From Methanomicrobiales archaeon (lineage in GTDB: Archaea; Halobacteriota; Methanomicrobia; Methanomicrobiales; Methanoculleaceae): DNA of 8,140 nt. Each line of letters opens with the position of its first letter. Position 1 is the first letter of the stretch. The stretch is from assembly GCA_012510295.1 (NCBI GenBank), contig JAAZID010000111.1, positions 1-8,140 of the forward strand, read 5' to 3'. The notes under the pieces are model-generated. The model was not told the origin of the DNA. It saw only the letters and a list, made by a program, of their open reading frames with translations, and searched no databases. The translations under genes and the position numbers were made by a program. Below are positions 1-5,155 of this stretch, in pieces.

Positions 1-245
1 CCCAGGGTTCCCGCGCAGGAGCGGGGGATTTCGTGGAGATAGCCCGGGAAGGACGTGGACGGCAGGCCGGCCCAAAACGCTGCTCTCCCATTCTCCCTCG
101 CCCCTTCCCTCCCCGCAGGCGGGGCTATACCAGGAAGGCCTTCTGTGGGCACCATGCGGCGGTCTGGTGCCCGCAAGAGACTCTTCGACCCAAAATAACC
201 CCGGATGGATCCGTGCTCACGGGTGAGTCCGGGCAGCGCTATGCA
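1..245. other. Gene-free left edge with GC-rich hairpins
   Basis: I see no convincing gene here. Two strong inverted repeats stand out: CCCGC/GCGGG at 10-14 and 21-25 (extendable by two G-U pairs), and CCCCG/CGGGG at 111-115 and 120-124 around the loop CAGG. Weaker ones are CGGAT/ATCCG at 202-213 and CTCAC/GTGAG at 216-227. The last two lie just past the stop of the minus-strand gene ending at 246 and could help end its transcript, although no long T-run follows directly. A plus-strand open frame at 33-413 is rejected because it is rich in Arg, Pro and Gly and overlaps the better minus-strand gene. Confidence 0.5.
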
Positions 246-674
246 TCACGACATGGAGAATGTATCCTCATCTATCGCAAGCTCATCCAGGAACGGCATC
301 AATCCCTTGATGTAGGCTATGGGTTTTCCCCCTCCCATCTCTATCTCCCCGTAGGCGATGACCTCGACGACCAGCGGGAGCTCATCCAGGCACTGGGTGA
401 AGAGTGGATTTGATTCAGTGGCGAATTTGAGGAACGTATCGAGCCTGACAAACGGACGCTCCAGGTCGGGAATGCCCCTGTACTCCTGCAGATCCTCCTC
501 AAGTGTGGAAGATACCGCCAGAGATTCCTCGAAGTAGAGATAAACGTGAAATTTTTGACGCTTTCCCATCCCATCAAGTTCCCTGATATCGATCTTCGCG
601 CCGGATGCAATACCGAGGCGCTCCAGTTCCAGCGGGAACACTGTCCCCTCTGGTATACCGGTCGGATTCACCAT
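246..674 (-). CDS. Conserved-looking small acidic protein, function unknown
   Basis: This 142-residue protein was not recognised. It has normal codon use for this genome, a balanced composition and alternating hydrophobic strands, with an acidic C-terminal third that includes a Gly-rich turn (EMGGGKP, about residues 112-118). No signal peptide, membrane helix, Cys cluster or nucleotide-binding motif is visible, so it is probably cytoplasmic. The ATG at 674 is the first start codon in its frame after an upstream stop at 726-728. No Shine-Dalgarno sequence lies directly before it; a GGAGGTG lies 32 nt upstream, too far for that ATG. An alternative GTG start at 641, with GAGGGG just before it, would remove 11 residues. 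It diverges from the HEAT-repeat gene at 764. It is probably lineage-restricted, but no function can be proposed. Confidence 0.7.
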   Translation of the reverse strand: MVNPTGIPEGTVFPLELERLGIASGAKIDIRELDGMGKRQKFHVYLYFEESLAVSSTLEEDLQEYRGIPDLERPFVRLDTFLKFATESNPLFTQCLDELPLVVEVIAYGEIEMGGGKPIAYIKGLMPFLDELAIDEDTFSMS

Positions 675-722
675 GGTATGATGATAGCCGGGAAGATAGA
701 AAAATACACCTCCCCGGGCAAA

Positions 723-732
723 ATCTTATACC
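723..732. promoter_or_regulatory. TATA-like element between divergent genes
   Basis: The segment ATCTTATACC reads as a TATA-like box on both strands (CTTATA on plus, TATAAGAT on minus). An archaeal TATA centre usually lies 26-27 bp before the transcript start. This puts a plus start near 753, just before the RBS of the HEAT gene, and a minus start near 702, about 28 nt before the ATG at 674. One element could therefore serve both genes. This is inference from position only. Confidence 0.4.
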
Positions 733-763
733 CAGGCGATTCAAAACGAACATGAGGTGACCT

Positions 764-1306
764 ATGGCAGGGAAGGATTTGCCGGTACCGGGGCAGGAGA
801 TCGGCGATCCCGGTTGGGAACAGAAACTTCACAGGCACCTGGCGATGCTTGAGTCCGAGAACTCCAATGACCGGTGGCGGGCTGCGGAAGTTCTTGGGGA
901 GATGGGAGACCACCGCGCGGTGCAACCACTGATCCAGGCACTGAATGATGAGTACGTCGATGTGCGATGGAAGGCAGCGAGATCTCTTGGAATCATCGAT
1001 GGACGAGAACCTGTGCTCCCCCTGATACAGACCCTGGAGGATGAGAACTCCTGGGTCAGGATGGGGGCGGCATGGGCGCTCGGGAATATCGGCGATCCCA
1101 GGGCAGTCGAACCGCTGATCCGATTGTTCGATGACCCAAAACCCCGTGTCAGGAAGATGGCGGCACGAGCGCTCGGGCGGATAGGTAACCCGAGGGCCCG
1201 GGAGCCGCTGGTGCGCCTCCTCGGGGATACCAACCGGGACGTCAAGGCCGCAGCCCGGCAGGCGATCAATGATATCGGGACCGAGCGCGAGATCCCAAGC
1301 GTGTGA
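764..1306 (+). CDS. HEAT-repeat (PBS-lyase type) protein
   Basis: The 180-residue protein is almost entirely short HEAT-like repeats of about 31 residues, the type first named from phycocyanobilin lyases and common in archaea as protein-binding scaffolds. Repeats run at about residues 35-60, 66-91, 97-122, 128-153 and 159-172 (partial). Each has the pattern (V)RWxAAxxLGxxGDxRAVxPLIxxLxD, for example AAWALGNIGDPRAVEPLI at 102-119. The first 30 residues are a non-repeat N-terminal cap. There is no catalytic motif, signal peptide or membrane segment, so a soluble partner-binding role is likely, but the partner is unknown. The ATG at 764 follows GAGGTGA at 754-760. The similarity to lyase repeats does not imply lyase activity. 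The gene stands alone on plus, 182 bp before the deaminase gene, which has its own promoter. Confidence 0.88.
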   Translation: MAGKDLPVPGQEIGDPGWEQKLHRHLAMLESENSNDRWRAAEVLGEMGDHRAVQPLIQALNDEYVDVRWKAARSLGIIDGREPVLPLIQTLEDENSWVRMGAAWALGNIGDPRAVEPLIRLFDDPKPRVRKMAARALGRIGNPRAREPLVRLLGDTNRDVKAAARQAINDIGTEREIPSV

Positions 1307-1318
1307 CGGGTTATCCCC

Positions 1319-1335
1319 GCCTCGCGAAGGGAGGC
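1319..1335 (+). terminator. Possible hairpin after the HEAT-repeat gene
   Basis: GCCTC at 1319-1323 pairs with GAGGC at 1331-1335 around a 7-nt loop, 13 bases after the stop codon. The only nearby T-run is ATTTTCC at 1344-1350. It is weak as a terminator but well placed. Confidence 0.3.
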
Positions 1336-1441
1336 AACCACACATTTTCCATAAGACCGCGCCCCGCAGGGCCGGGCCGCACAGTGACAGAACCACACCC
1401 CTCTAAGCGGGATTGAGTAATTAGCAGGAATCAATTTTACC

Positions 1442-1465
1442 CGATCATTGCGATCATTTTATATA
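1442..1465 (+). promoter_or_regulatory. Promoter of the cytosine deaminase gene with tandem CGATCATT repeats
   Basis: TTTATATA at 1458-1465 is a strong TATA box whose centre lies about 27 bp before the ATG at 1489. Transcription should therefore start at or next to that ATG, giving a leaderless mRNA, which fits the lack of any Shine-Dalgarno sequence. Directly upstream, and touching the TATA box, are two copies of CGATCATT (1442-1449 and 1451-1458) with a 9-bp period. A related CGATCTTT lies at 1480-1487, around the predicted start. A repressor bound to these repeats would block the basal factors, but this is inference. Confidence 0.6.
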
Positions 1466-1488
1466 CTGAAAGTTTCGGACGATCTTTC

Positions 1489-1923
1489 ATGGACTTATTC
1501 ATGATGTGCGCCATTGAGGAGGCGGAAACAGGCTTACAGGAAGGCGGAATCCCCATCGGTTCTGTCCTGGTGCGCGACGGCCGGATCATCGGGCGGGGCC
1601 GGAATCGCCGCGTCCAGGACAACGATCCCGTGCTCCATGCCGAGATCGTGTGCCTGAGGAGCGCCGGGCGGATCCAGAGCTACGCCGGGTGCACACTCTA
1701 CTCCACGCTGATGCCCTGTTACCTCTGTGCAGGAGCGGTCGTCCAGTTCGGGATCGAGAAGGTCATAGCTGGAGAGTCAGAGAACTTTCCCGGTGCGCGG
1801 GAATTCCTCGAATCTCACGGGGTCGAGGTTCTCGATCTCGACCTCGACGTCTGCAAGGAGATGATGGGAAAGTTCATCGAGACGCATCCTGACCTCTGGT
1901 ACGAGGATATCGGGATGCTGTGA
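1489..1923 (+). CDS. Cytosine deaminase, fungal FCY1-like
   Basis: This 144-residue enzyme of the cytidine deaminase superfamily should hydrolyse cytosine to uracil and ammonia in pyrimidine salvage, in the cytoplasm. The zinc site is complete: His50-Ala-Glu52 (His ligand and proton-shuttling Glu) and Pro76-Cys77-x-x-Cys80. It resembles yeast cytosine deaminase, as I remember it, along its whole length: EGGIPIG (18-24), GRGRNR (35-40) with the substrate-contacting Asn39, the ENF segment (98-100), and the C-terminal WYEDIG (137-142). Asp140 there matches the base-specific Asp155 of the yeast enzyme, and Trp137 and Phe100 match its lid residues. This tail distinguishes it from tRNA adenosine deaminase and guanine deaminase relatives. 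Its length is close to the yeast protein's 158. The ATG at 1489 suits a leaderless transcript; Met5 and Met6 are less likely starts. No pathway partner is adjacent. Confidence 0.9.
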   Translation: MDLFMMCAIEEAETGLQEGGIPIGSVLVRDGRIIGRGRNRRVQDNDPVLHAEIVCLRSAGRIQSYAGCTLYSTLMPCYLCAGAVVQFGIEKVIAGESENFPGAREFLESHGVEVLDLDLDVCKEMMGKFIETHPDLWYEDIGML

Positions 1924-2007
1924 GTTGGTTCATGGGCGGGGTTGGAGCGCTCCGTTACGCCGGTGTTGCCCGCGCCTTCCTCCCCATCGAGGCTTGAATC
2001 GGCCTTG

Positions 2008-2066
2008 CAGTCGCCCCCCTTCCGGCGGTGCCCGCGTGAAGGCTTCGGGATCGGGGGCGGCGACTG
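2008..2066. repeat. Long stem-loop, 12 bp with one bulge
   Basis: CAGTCGCC at 2008-2015 pairs exactly with GGCGACTG at 2059-2066. The stem continues as CCCC (2016-2019) with GGGG (2054-2057) past a single bulged C at 2058. The loop is 34 nt. It lies 85 bp after the deaminase stop codon, so it could be a 3' structure of that mRNA. No T-run follows, so it is not a typical terminator. Confidence 0.45.
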
Positions 2067-2083
2067 ACCTGGCAGAGAACTGG

Positions 2084-2099
2084 CCGGCGTCGACGCCGG
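2084..2099. repeat. Perfect 16-bp palindrome
   Basis: CCGGCGTCGACGCCGG is identical to its reverse complement. As DNA it could bind a dimeric regulator; as RNA it forms a 6-bp stem with a TCGA tetraloop. It lies 18 bp after the stem-loop at 2008-2066 in a gene-free region. Confidence 0.5.
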
Positions 2100-2377
2100 G
2101 CGGTACCTGCCCCGGATCGATGAACGGGCTTACCCGGTCACAGGGAGCGCGACGACGCCGCTTGCCGCCGCGATCTCCCCGGATCCGGGAAATTGTGATC
2201 GCGACCGATGAACCTGACCACCCTTCAGGACCGGGTGCAGGTAAGAGATCCCTTCGGCGGGGGGCACCGTGCAGATCGATATCATGACAAACTTCACCAT
2301 GGCGCTCCCGGAAAGGCGGGTCAGGGGAGGGAACCCCCGATTATGCCCTTCACCGGTGTCATCCCATGCACCGGACC

Positions 2378-2419
2378 GTGGGGGTATCACCCGGGGAGGT
2401 ACCCCATAACCTCCCCCAC
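2378..2419. repeat. Nested, mutually exclusive hairpins
   Basis: Three pairings compete here. GGGGAGGT (2393-2400) pairs with ACCTCCCC (2409-2416) in a perfect 8-bp stem with an 8-nt loop. GGGGTA (2381-2386) pairs with TACCCC (2400-2405). GTGGGGG (2378-2384) pairs with CCCCCAC (2413-2419). The strands overlap, so only one fold can form at a time. That resembles a switch but could be chance in G/C-run DNA. Confidence 0.4.
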
Positions 2420-2600
2420 CCCGTCCGGCGCCGGCCGCGCGTTCCTCCCTTGCTGACCTCTCGGGAGATCTCCTGGCAGACCTGAAAACTGTTGAATGGG
2501 CTGGATCTCCCCTCTCCTGGGGTGAAAAAAGTATGTATCCCGCAGGGTGAAGAGCGGAGCAAAATGACCCCGGCGCCCCGGATCTGTGCGGATATCCCTT

Positions 2601-2642
2601 ACCGACCCGCACCCTGCCGCAATATGCGTGCGTTCGGTCGGT
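2601..2642 (-). terminator. Stem-loop just after the archaemetzincin stop codon
   Basis: On the minus strand, 5 bases past the stop codon of the gene ending at 2648, ACCGACC (2642-2636) pairs with GGTCGGT (2607-2601). An inner GCAC/GTGC pairing lies within the loop. A T6 run, on minus at 2529-2524, follows only about 70 bases later, next to another CCCC/GGGG inverted repeat near 2513-2520. Together these may end the amzA transcript or protect its 3' end. Confidence 0.4.
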
Positions 2643-2647
2643 CTACC

Positions 2648-3175
2648 TCACGCGCCCAGCGCCTCCCGGCAGGCCGGGCAGAGCATCTTTTTCTTCCGAT
2701 CCAGCTCGTCCAGCGTCCGCGGCCGGAACATGACGCATTCGGGTTCCCGGCAGTGCTCAAGCCCGAGGAGGTGCCCGAGTTCATGGGCTCCCTCTTTCGC
2801 GACCCGGTCGATCAGGTCGGCGTCATCCGGCACCCGACCATAGTAATCATTTTTGAGGCGGGCGGTCGAGACGACTGCAACACTGCTCACCGGTCGTGCG
2901 AGGCCGAAGACGAATTCACATCCCCTGATGTAGAGATCGCGGGGCGTGATGAGTAGCAGGGGGCCGGCGATCTCGTATCTGCGGGTGAGGGTATCCTGCA
3001 TGCGATCCAGGATCTGTTGAGCATCATGCTGGTTGCGCCCCCTATCGTAACCATCGATGAGAAACGGGTATTCGATGAGTCTGGCCTCTCGCCTGAGGAT
3101 CATCTCGACCATCCGGGCGACCGGGAGCTCGATCCCTTCCAACCCCTGCTGATCCCAAAGAATATTGATGCTCAT
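2648..3175 (-). CDS. amzA: Archaemetzincin family zinc metalloprotease
   Basis: This 175-residue protein has the archaemetzincin signature in its C-terminal third. HELGHLLGLEH at 131-141 supplies the catalytic zinc ligands His131, His135 and His141 and the general base Glu132. A four-Cys structural zinc site follows: Cys142, Cys147, Cys166 and Cys169, with Cys-x-Met (147-149) giving the Met-turn of metzincins. The N-terminal 130 residues contain the usual strand-helix core. There is no signal peptide or propeptide, so it acts inside the cell; physiological substrates of this family in archaea are unknown. The length is normal. The ATG at 3175 is preceded by AGGTA and lies in a palindrome shared with the start of the divergent UPF0146 gene 17 bp away. 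I count 16 residues between the Met and the final Cys pair; the family spacing I recall is 17. Confidence 0.95.
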   Translation of the reverse strand: MSINILWDQQGLEGIELPVARMVEMILRREARLIEYPFLIDGYDRGRNQHDAQQILDRMQDTLTRRYEIAGPLLLITPRDLYIRGCEFVFGLARPVSSVAVVSTARLKNDYYGRVPDDADLIDRVAKEGAHELGHLLGLEHCREPECVMFRPRTLDELDRKKKMLCPACREALGA

Positions 3176-3195
3176 TACCTAATTTCTGGGTAATG
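3173..3195. promoter_or_regulatory. Palindrome containing both divergent start codons
   Basis: CATTACC (3173-3179) and GGTAATG (3189-3195) are exact reverse complements separated by 9 bp. The CAT at one end is the minus-strand start codon of amzA and the ATG at the other end is the plus-strand start codon of the UPF0146 gene. The gap is too short for two separate promoters. TATA-like AATATT at 3161-3166 (plus, inside amzA codons) and TTTATGG around 3203-3209 (minus, inside UPF0146 codons) are at about the right distance for near-leaderless starts. Each promoter would then lie inside the opposite gene. Confidence 0.5.
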
Positions 3196-3600
3196 CGCCA
3201 CCATAAACATATTGAACGGAGTATCGGGGAGTACATCACCGCCCGCTACCGGCGAGTCGTGGAGGTGGGTATCGGCGATAACCCGGATGCCGCCCGGGTG
3301 ATCGCGGCCGCCGGCGCACTTGTCCTCTGCACCGATATCCGGCCCGGTATCGGACACGAGGGGCTTATCGTGGTGATTGATGACATCTTCGAGCCCGATA
3401 TCCGGCTGTATGCGGGGGCGGACTTGATCTATGCTGTGCGCCCCGGTGTGGAGATGGTGCCATCCCTGATCGCGCTTGCTTCCCGGGTCAACTGCGATCT
3501 GCTGATCTACCACCTGGGTTGCGAGATATACGAAGATGGCGGGGAGATCGTGGATGTTGGATCGGTGATCCTCCACTGCTACCACCGCCGCGCCCCTTAA
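3193..3600 (+). CDS. UPF0146 family protein, Rossmann methyltransferase-like
   Basis: This 135-residue protein matches the archaeal UPF0146 family in size and in its opening pattern. Residues 22-31 ([10 protein letters not shown]) look like the glycine-rich SAM-binding motif I. CTDIRP at 46-51 resembles the acidic end of strand 2 that binds the ribose of SAM. No catalytic motif for a particular substrate is visible, and the protein is shorter than most complete methyltransferases, so activity is unproven. No signal peptide or membrane segment is present. The ATG at 3193 is chosen because family members start about 20 residues before the GxG motif. It diverges from amzA over a shared palindrome and converges with rfcL; its stop codon overlaps the rfcL stop on the opposite strand. 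Confidence 0.88.
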   Translation: MRHHKHIERSIGEYITARYRRVVEVGIGDNPDAARVIAAAGALVLCTDIRPGIGHEGLIVVIDDIFEPDIRLYAGADLIYAVRPGVEMVPSLIALASRVNCDLLIYHLGCEIYEDGGEIVDVGSVILHCYHRRAP

Positions 3601-4940
3601 AAGAGCGTCGCCTGGCCCGGGGGGAGATCCTGGCCTTTCTCAGCGGTCTCTGCCGGCGGATCGATCTCTTTAGTCTTCCTGACTCGCCCGGAAGGTTTCT
3701 TCGCCTTCTCCTCCTTTACCACACCTTTAACGATCTTCGTAGCCCGTGCTTTATCGAGGATGAAGAGGTTGAGCTCGTCGGCGTCCAGGTTGAAGGCGCG
3801 GACATACCCCTCCGGATCCTGCTCGACGAGGATGCTGATCGCAGTGAAGAAGTCTTCGCGCAGGGCATTCTCCGGTATATGCGTCATCTCACTGAGTTTC
3901 CGGGTGAGACCGGCCCTGACCGCCTTCTGCTTCTTTGAGGCCCCCATCTTTCGCCAGCGCGCCGGCGGCATGATGCGGCCACGGACGCCGTGACCGCCGG
4001 CCGCATCCGCGACACCGATGAGCATGATGGCGCTTGCGTACCGCCAGAGGGTGTAGTACTGCCGCCGGAACGTCCGGCCGATATACTCATCCGCCCTCGA
4101 CAGGCAGGCGTAACCTCTCGCCCGGGATTCGAGATCAGGCAGGTGACTGAGGCTTCCCTCCAGCCACTGCTCGATCGTATCCGGTGTATCCTCGACCTCC
4201 ATGGCCATGCGAAGCAATTCAGCATCATCCCTCCTGCCCGAAAAAACTCCTCCAACAAGCTCGAAGATGGTGGATCGCTCATCTTTTGCGGAGGTCCTGA
4301 GGTCACCCATCTCCAGGCGCTCGTTCCCGATAGCAGCAGCGTAGAGCATGTTCACCGCAGCCCGCATATCGCCACCGGCGCGGCCGGCGATCTCGTCGAG
4401 CGCGGCGGGATCACACATGACACCCTCTGCGGCACAGATGTGGCGGAGGCGGGGGACGATCGAGCGCGCCTGGAGCGCCCGGAACTGCACCGGCTCGGTG
4501 ACCGCCTTGAGGTCTTTTGAGAGGGCGTAGTAGTCGTTTGCTATCAGGATGATCGGTTGTTGTGATGCAGCGATGATCTCAACGATCGCTTTTGCCCCGC
4601 CGCGATCCGCCTGCCCGTGCAGGTTATCCGCTTCATCGAGCAGGATGAGTTTGTGGCTCGCACCGGAGAGGCTACCGGTCATGGAACTTGAACCTGCCAC
4701 CCGCTCAAGGGCCGGTCTGGTCCGCTGGTCGGAGGCGTTGAGTTCCACCACCTCCCAGTTCATGTCGTTTGCGAGGGCGTGGGCGGCCGAAGTCTTTCCG
4801 ATACCGGGCTTCCCGTACAGGATCAGCGGCCTCTTCTCCCGCGACCAATCCCGCGCCCAATCGTATAACTGCCTGACAGCAGCGGCATTCCCCACAACAT
4901 CCTGGAGGTGTTGCGGCCTGTACTTCTCGGCCCAGTCCAT
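3597..4940 (-). CDS. rfcL: Replication factor C large subunit (clamp loader)
   Basis: This 447-residue AAA+ ATPase partners with RfcS to open PCNA and load it on primed DNA during replication and repair. It starts with the family hallmark WAEKYRP (3-9). Walker A is GKPGIGKT (43-50), ELNASDQR spans 66-73, and Walker B is LILLDEAD (98-105). An RFC collar-type helical region follows in the second half. The C-terminus has a Lys/Glu/Pro-rich linker from about 405 and ends in QATLF (443-447), a PCNA-interacting PIP box at the extreme end. The length is close to other euryarchaeal RfcL proteins. The ATG at 4940 has no Shine-Dalgarno sequence, but a TATA-like stretch about 29 bp upstream suggests a near-leaderless mRNA. 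rfcS is not in this window. The 3' end overlaps the UPF0146 gene by 4 bp. Confidence 0.97.
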   Translation of the reverse strand: MDWAEKYRPQHLQDVVGNAAAVRQLYDWARDWSREKRPLILYGKPGIGKTSAAHALANDMNWEVVELNASDQRTRPALERVAGSSSMTGSLSGASHKLILLDEADNLHGQADRGGAKAIVEIIAASQQPIILIANDYYALSKDLKAVTEPVQFRALQARSIVPRLRHICAAEGVMCDPAALDEIAGRAGGDMRAAVNMLYAAAIGNERLEMGDLRTSAKDERSTIFELVGGVFSGRRDDAELLRMAMEVEDTPDTIEQWLEGSLSHLPDLESRARGYACLSRADEYIGRTFRRQYYTLWRYASAIMLIGVADAAGGHGVRGRIMPPARWRKMGASKKQKAVRAGLTRKLSEMTHIPENALREDFFTAISILVEQDPEGYVRAFNLDADELNLFILDKARATKIVKGVVKEEKAKKPSGRVRKTKEIDPPAETAEKGQDLPPGQATLF

Positions 4941-4963
4941 AGCGATCTATTTGGCGTGGAACA

Positions 4964-4976
4964 TCAAAAATACAAC
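4964..4976 (-). promoter_or_regulatory. Probable rfcL promoter
   Basis: On the minus strand TTGTATTTTTGAT is the only AT-rich block near the rfcL start. Its centre is about 29 bp before the ATG at 4940, so transcription should begin 0-5 nt before that codon. This explains the missing ribosome-binding site. Confidence 0.45.
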
Positions 4977-5047
4977 CCGGGTAGAGGAGAGGGGATGTGC
5001 GACATTCCGCACAGTCCCGCCACCTCCCGGACCGTTCTTCTGCCGCC

Positions 5048-5065
5048 GCGATCGCTTCCGGAAGC
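5048..5065. promoter_or_regulatory. Adjacent perfect palindromes upstream of the mmp2 promoter
   Basis: GCGATCGC (5048-5055) and GCTTCCGGAAGC (5054-5065) are perfect palindromes that share two bases. The second is centred about 31 bp upstream of the mmp2 TATA box at 5088-5095, a plausible place for an operator or activator site. TCTGC/GCAGA at 5039-5043 and 5064-5068 can also pair around them. No regulator is known from the sequence. Confidence 0.35.
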
Positions 5066-5087
5066 AGAGAGCATAATACCGGTGAAT

Positions 5088-5095
5088 CATATATG
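5088..5095 (+). promoter_or_regulatory. TATA box of the mmp2-mmp4 operon
   Basis: CATATATG lies about 26-28 bp upstream of position 5118. Transcription would therefore start almost on the ATG at 5120, the first codon of a short leader ORF, and about 30 nt before the mmp2 GTG start. Confidence 0.55.
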
Positions 5096-5119
5096 TTATC
5101 TCTGATGAGGCAGAATACC

Positions 5120-5155
5120 ATGAAGAAAAGTGGCGTGTTGGTGTTCTTGTGGTGA
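5120..5155 (+). CDS. Possible 11-codon leader ORF before mmp2
   Basis: An ATG at the predicted transcript start opens MKKSGVLVFLW and stops at TGA 5153-5155. The stop overlaps the second in-frame GTG of mmp2 (5152-5154) as GTGA, a classic arrangement for translational coupling. The peptide has a basic N-terminus and a hydrophobic end and resembles no leader peptide I know. A short ORF like this can arise by chance; the exact placement on the predicted start and at the GTGA overlap is what makes it worth listing. Confidence 0.3.
   Translation: MKKSGVLVFLW

Larger units (their letters stand above)
1924..2647. other. Long gene-free region with strong inverted repeats
   Basis: No open frame here looks convincingly like a protein. 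The plus frames at 1925-2287 and 2208-2456 and most of the minus frame at 2130-2612 are rich in Arg, Gly, Pro and Ser, as expected from GC-rich noncoding DNA. One weak possibility is a 56-residue minus frame at 2130-2300 with GGGAG before its ATG. The region holds several inverted repeats, listed separately: 2008-2066, 2084-2099, 2378-2419 and 2601-2642. The palindrome GGAGATCTCC is at 2464-2473. No clear TATA box or tRNA was found. It may hold a decayed gene, structured RNAs or regulatory DNA; the sequence alone does not decide. Confidence 0.5.

Noticed and set aside
33..413. Plus-strand open frame of 126 residues at the left edge
   Set aside because: Its composition is rich in Arg, Pro and Gly with no domain pattern, and it overlaps the more protein-like minus-strand gene at 246-674.
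668..1434. Minus-strand open frames of 201 and 242 residues opposite the HEAT gene
   Set aside because: They are antisense shadows of the regular HEAT repeats, with Arg/Ser- or Pro/His-rich composition.
1925..2612. Several open frames in the gap between the deaminase gene and amzA
   Set aside because: They have low-complexity Arg/Gly/Pro composition and no recognisable motif, as expected of GC-rich noncoding DNA.
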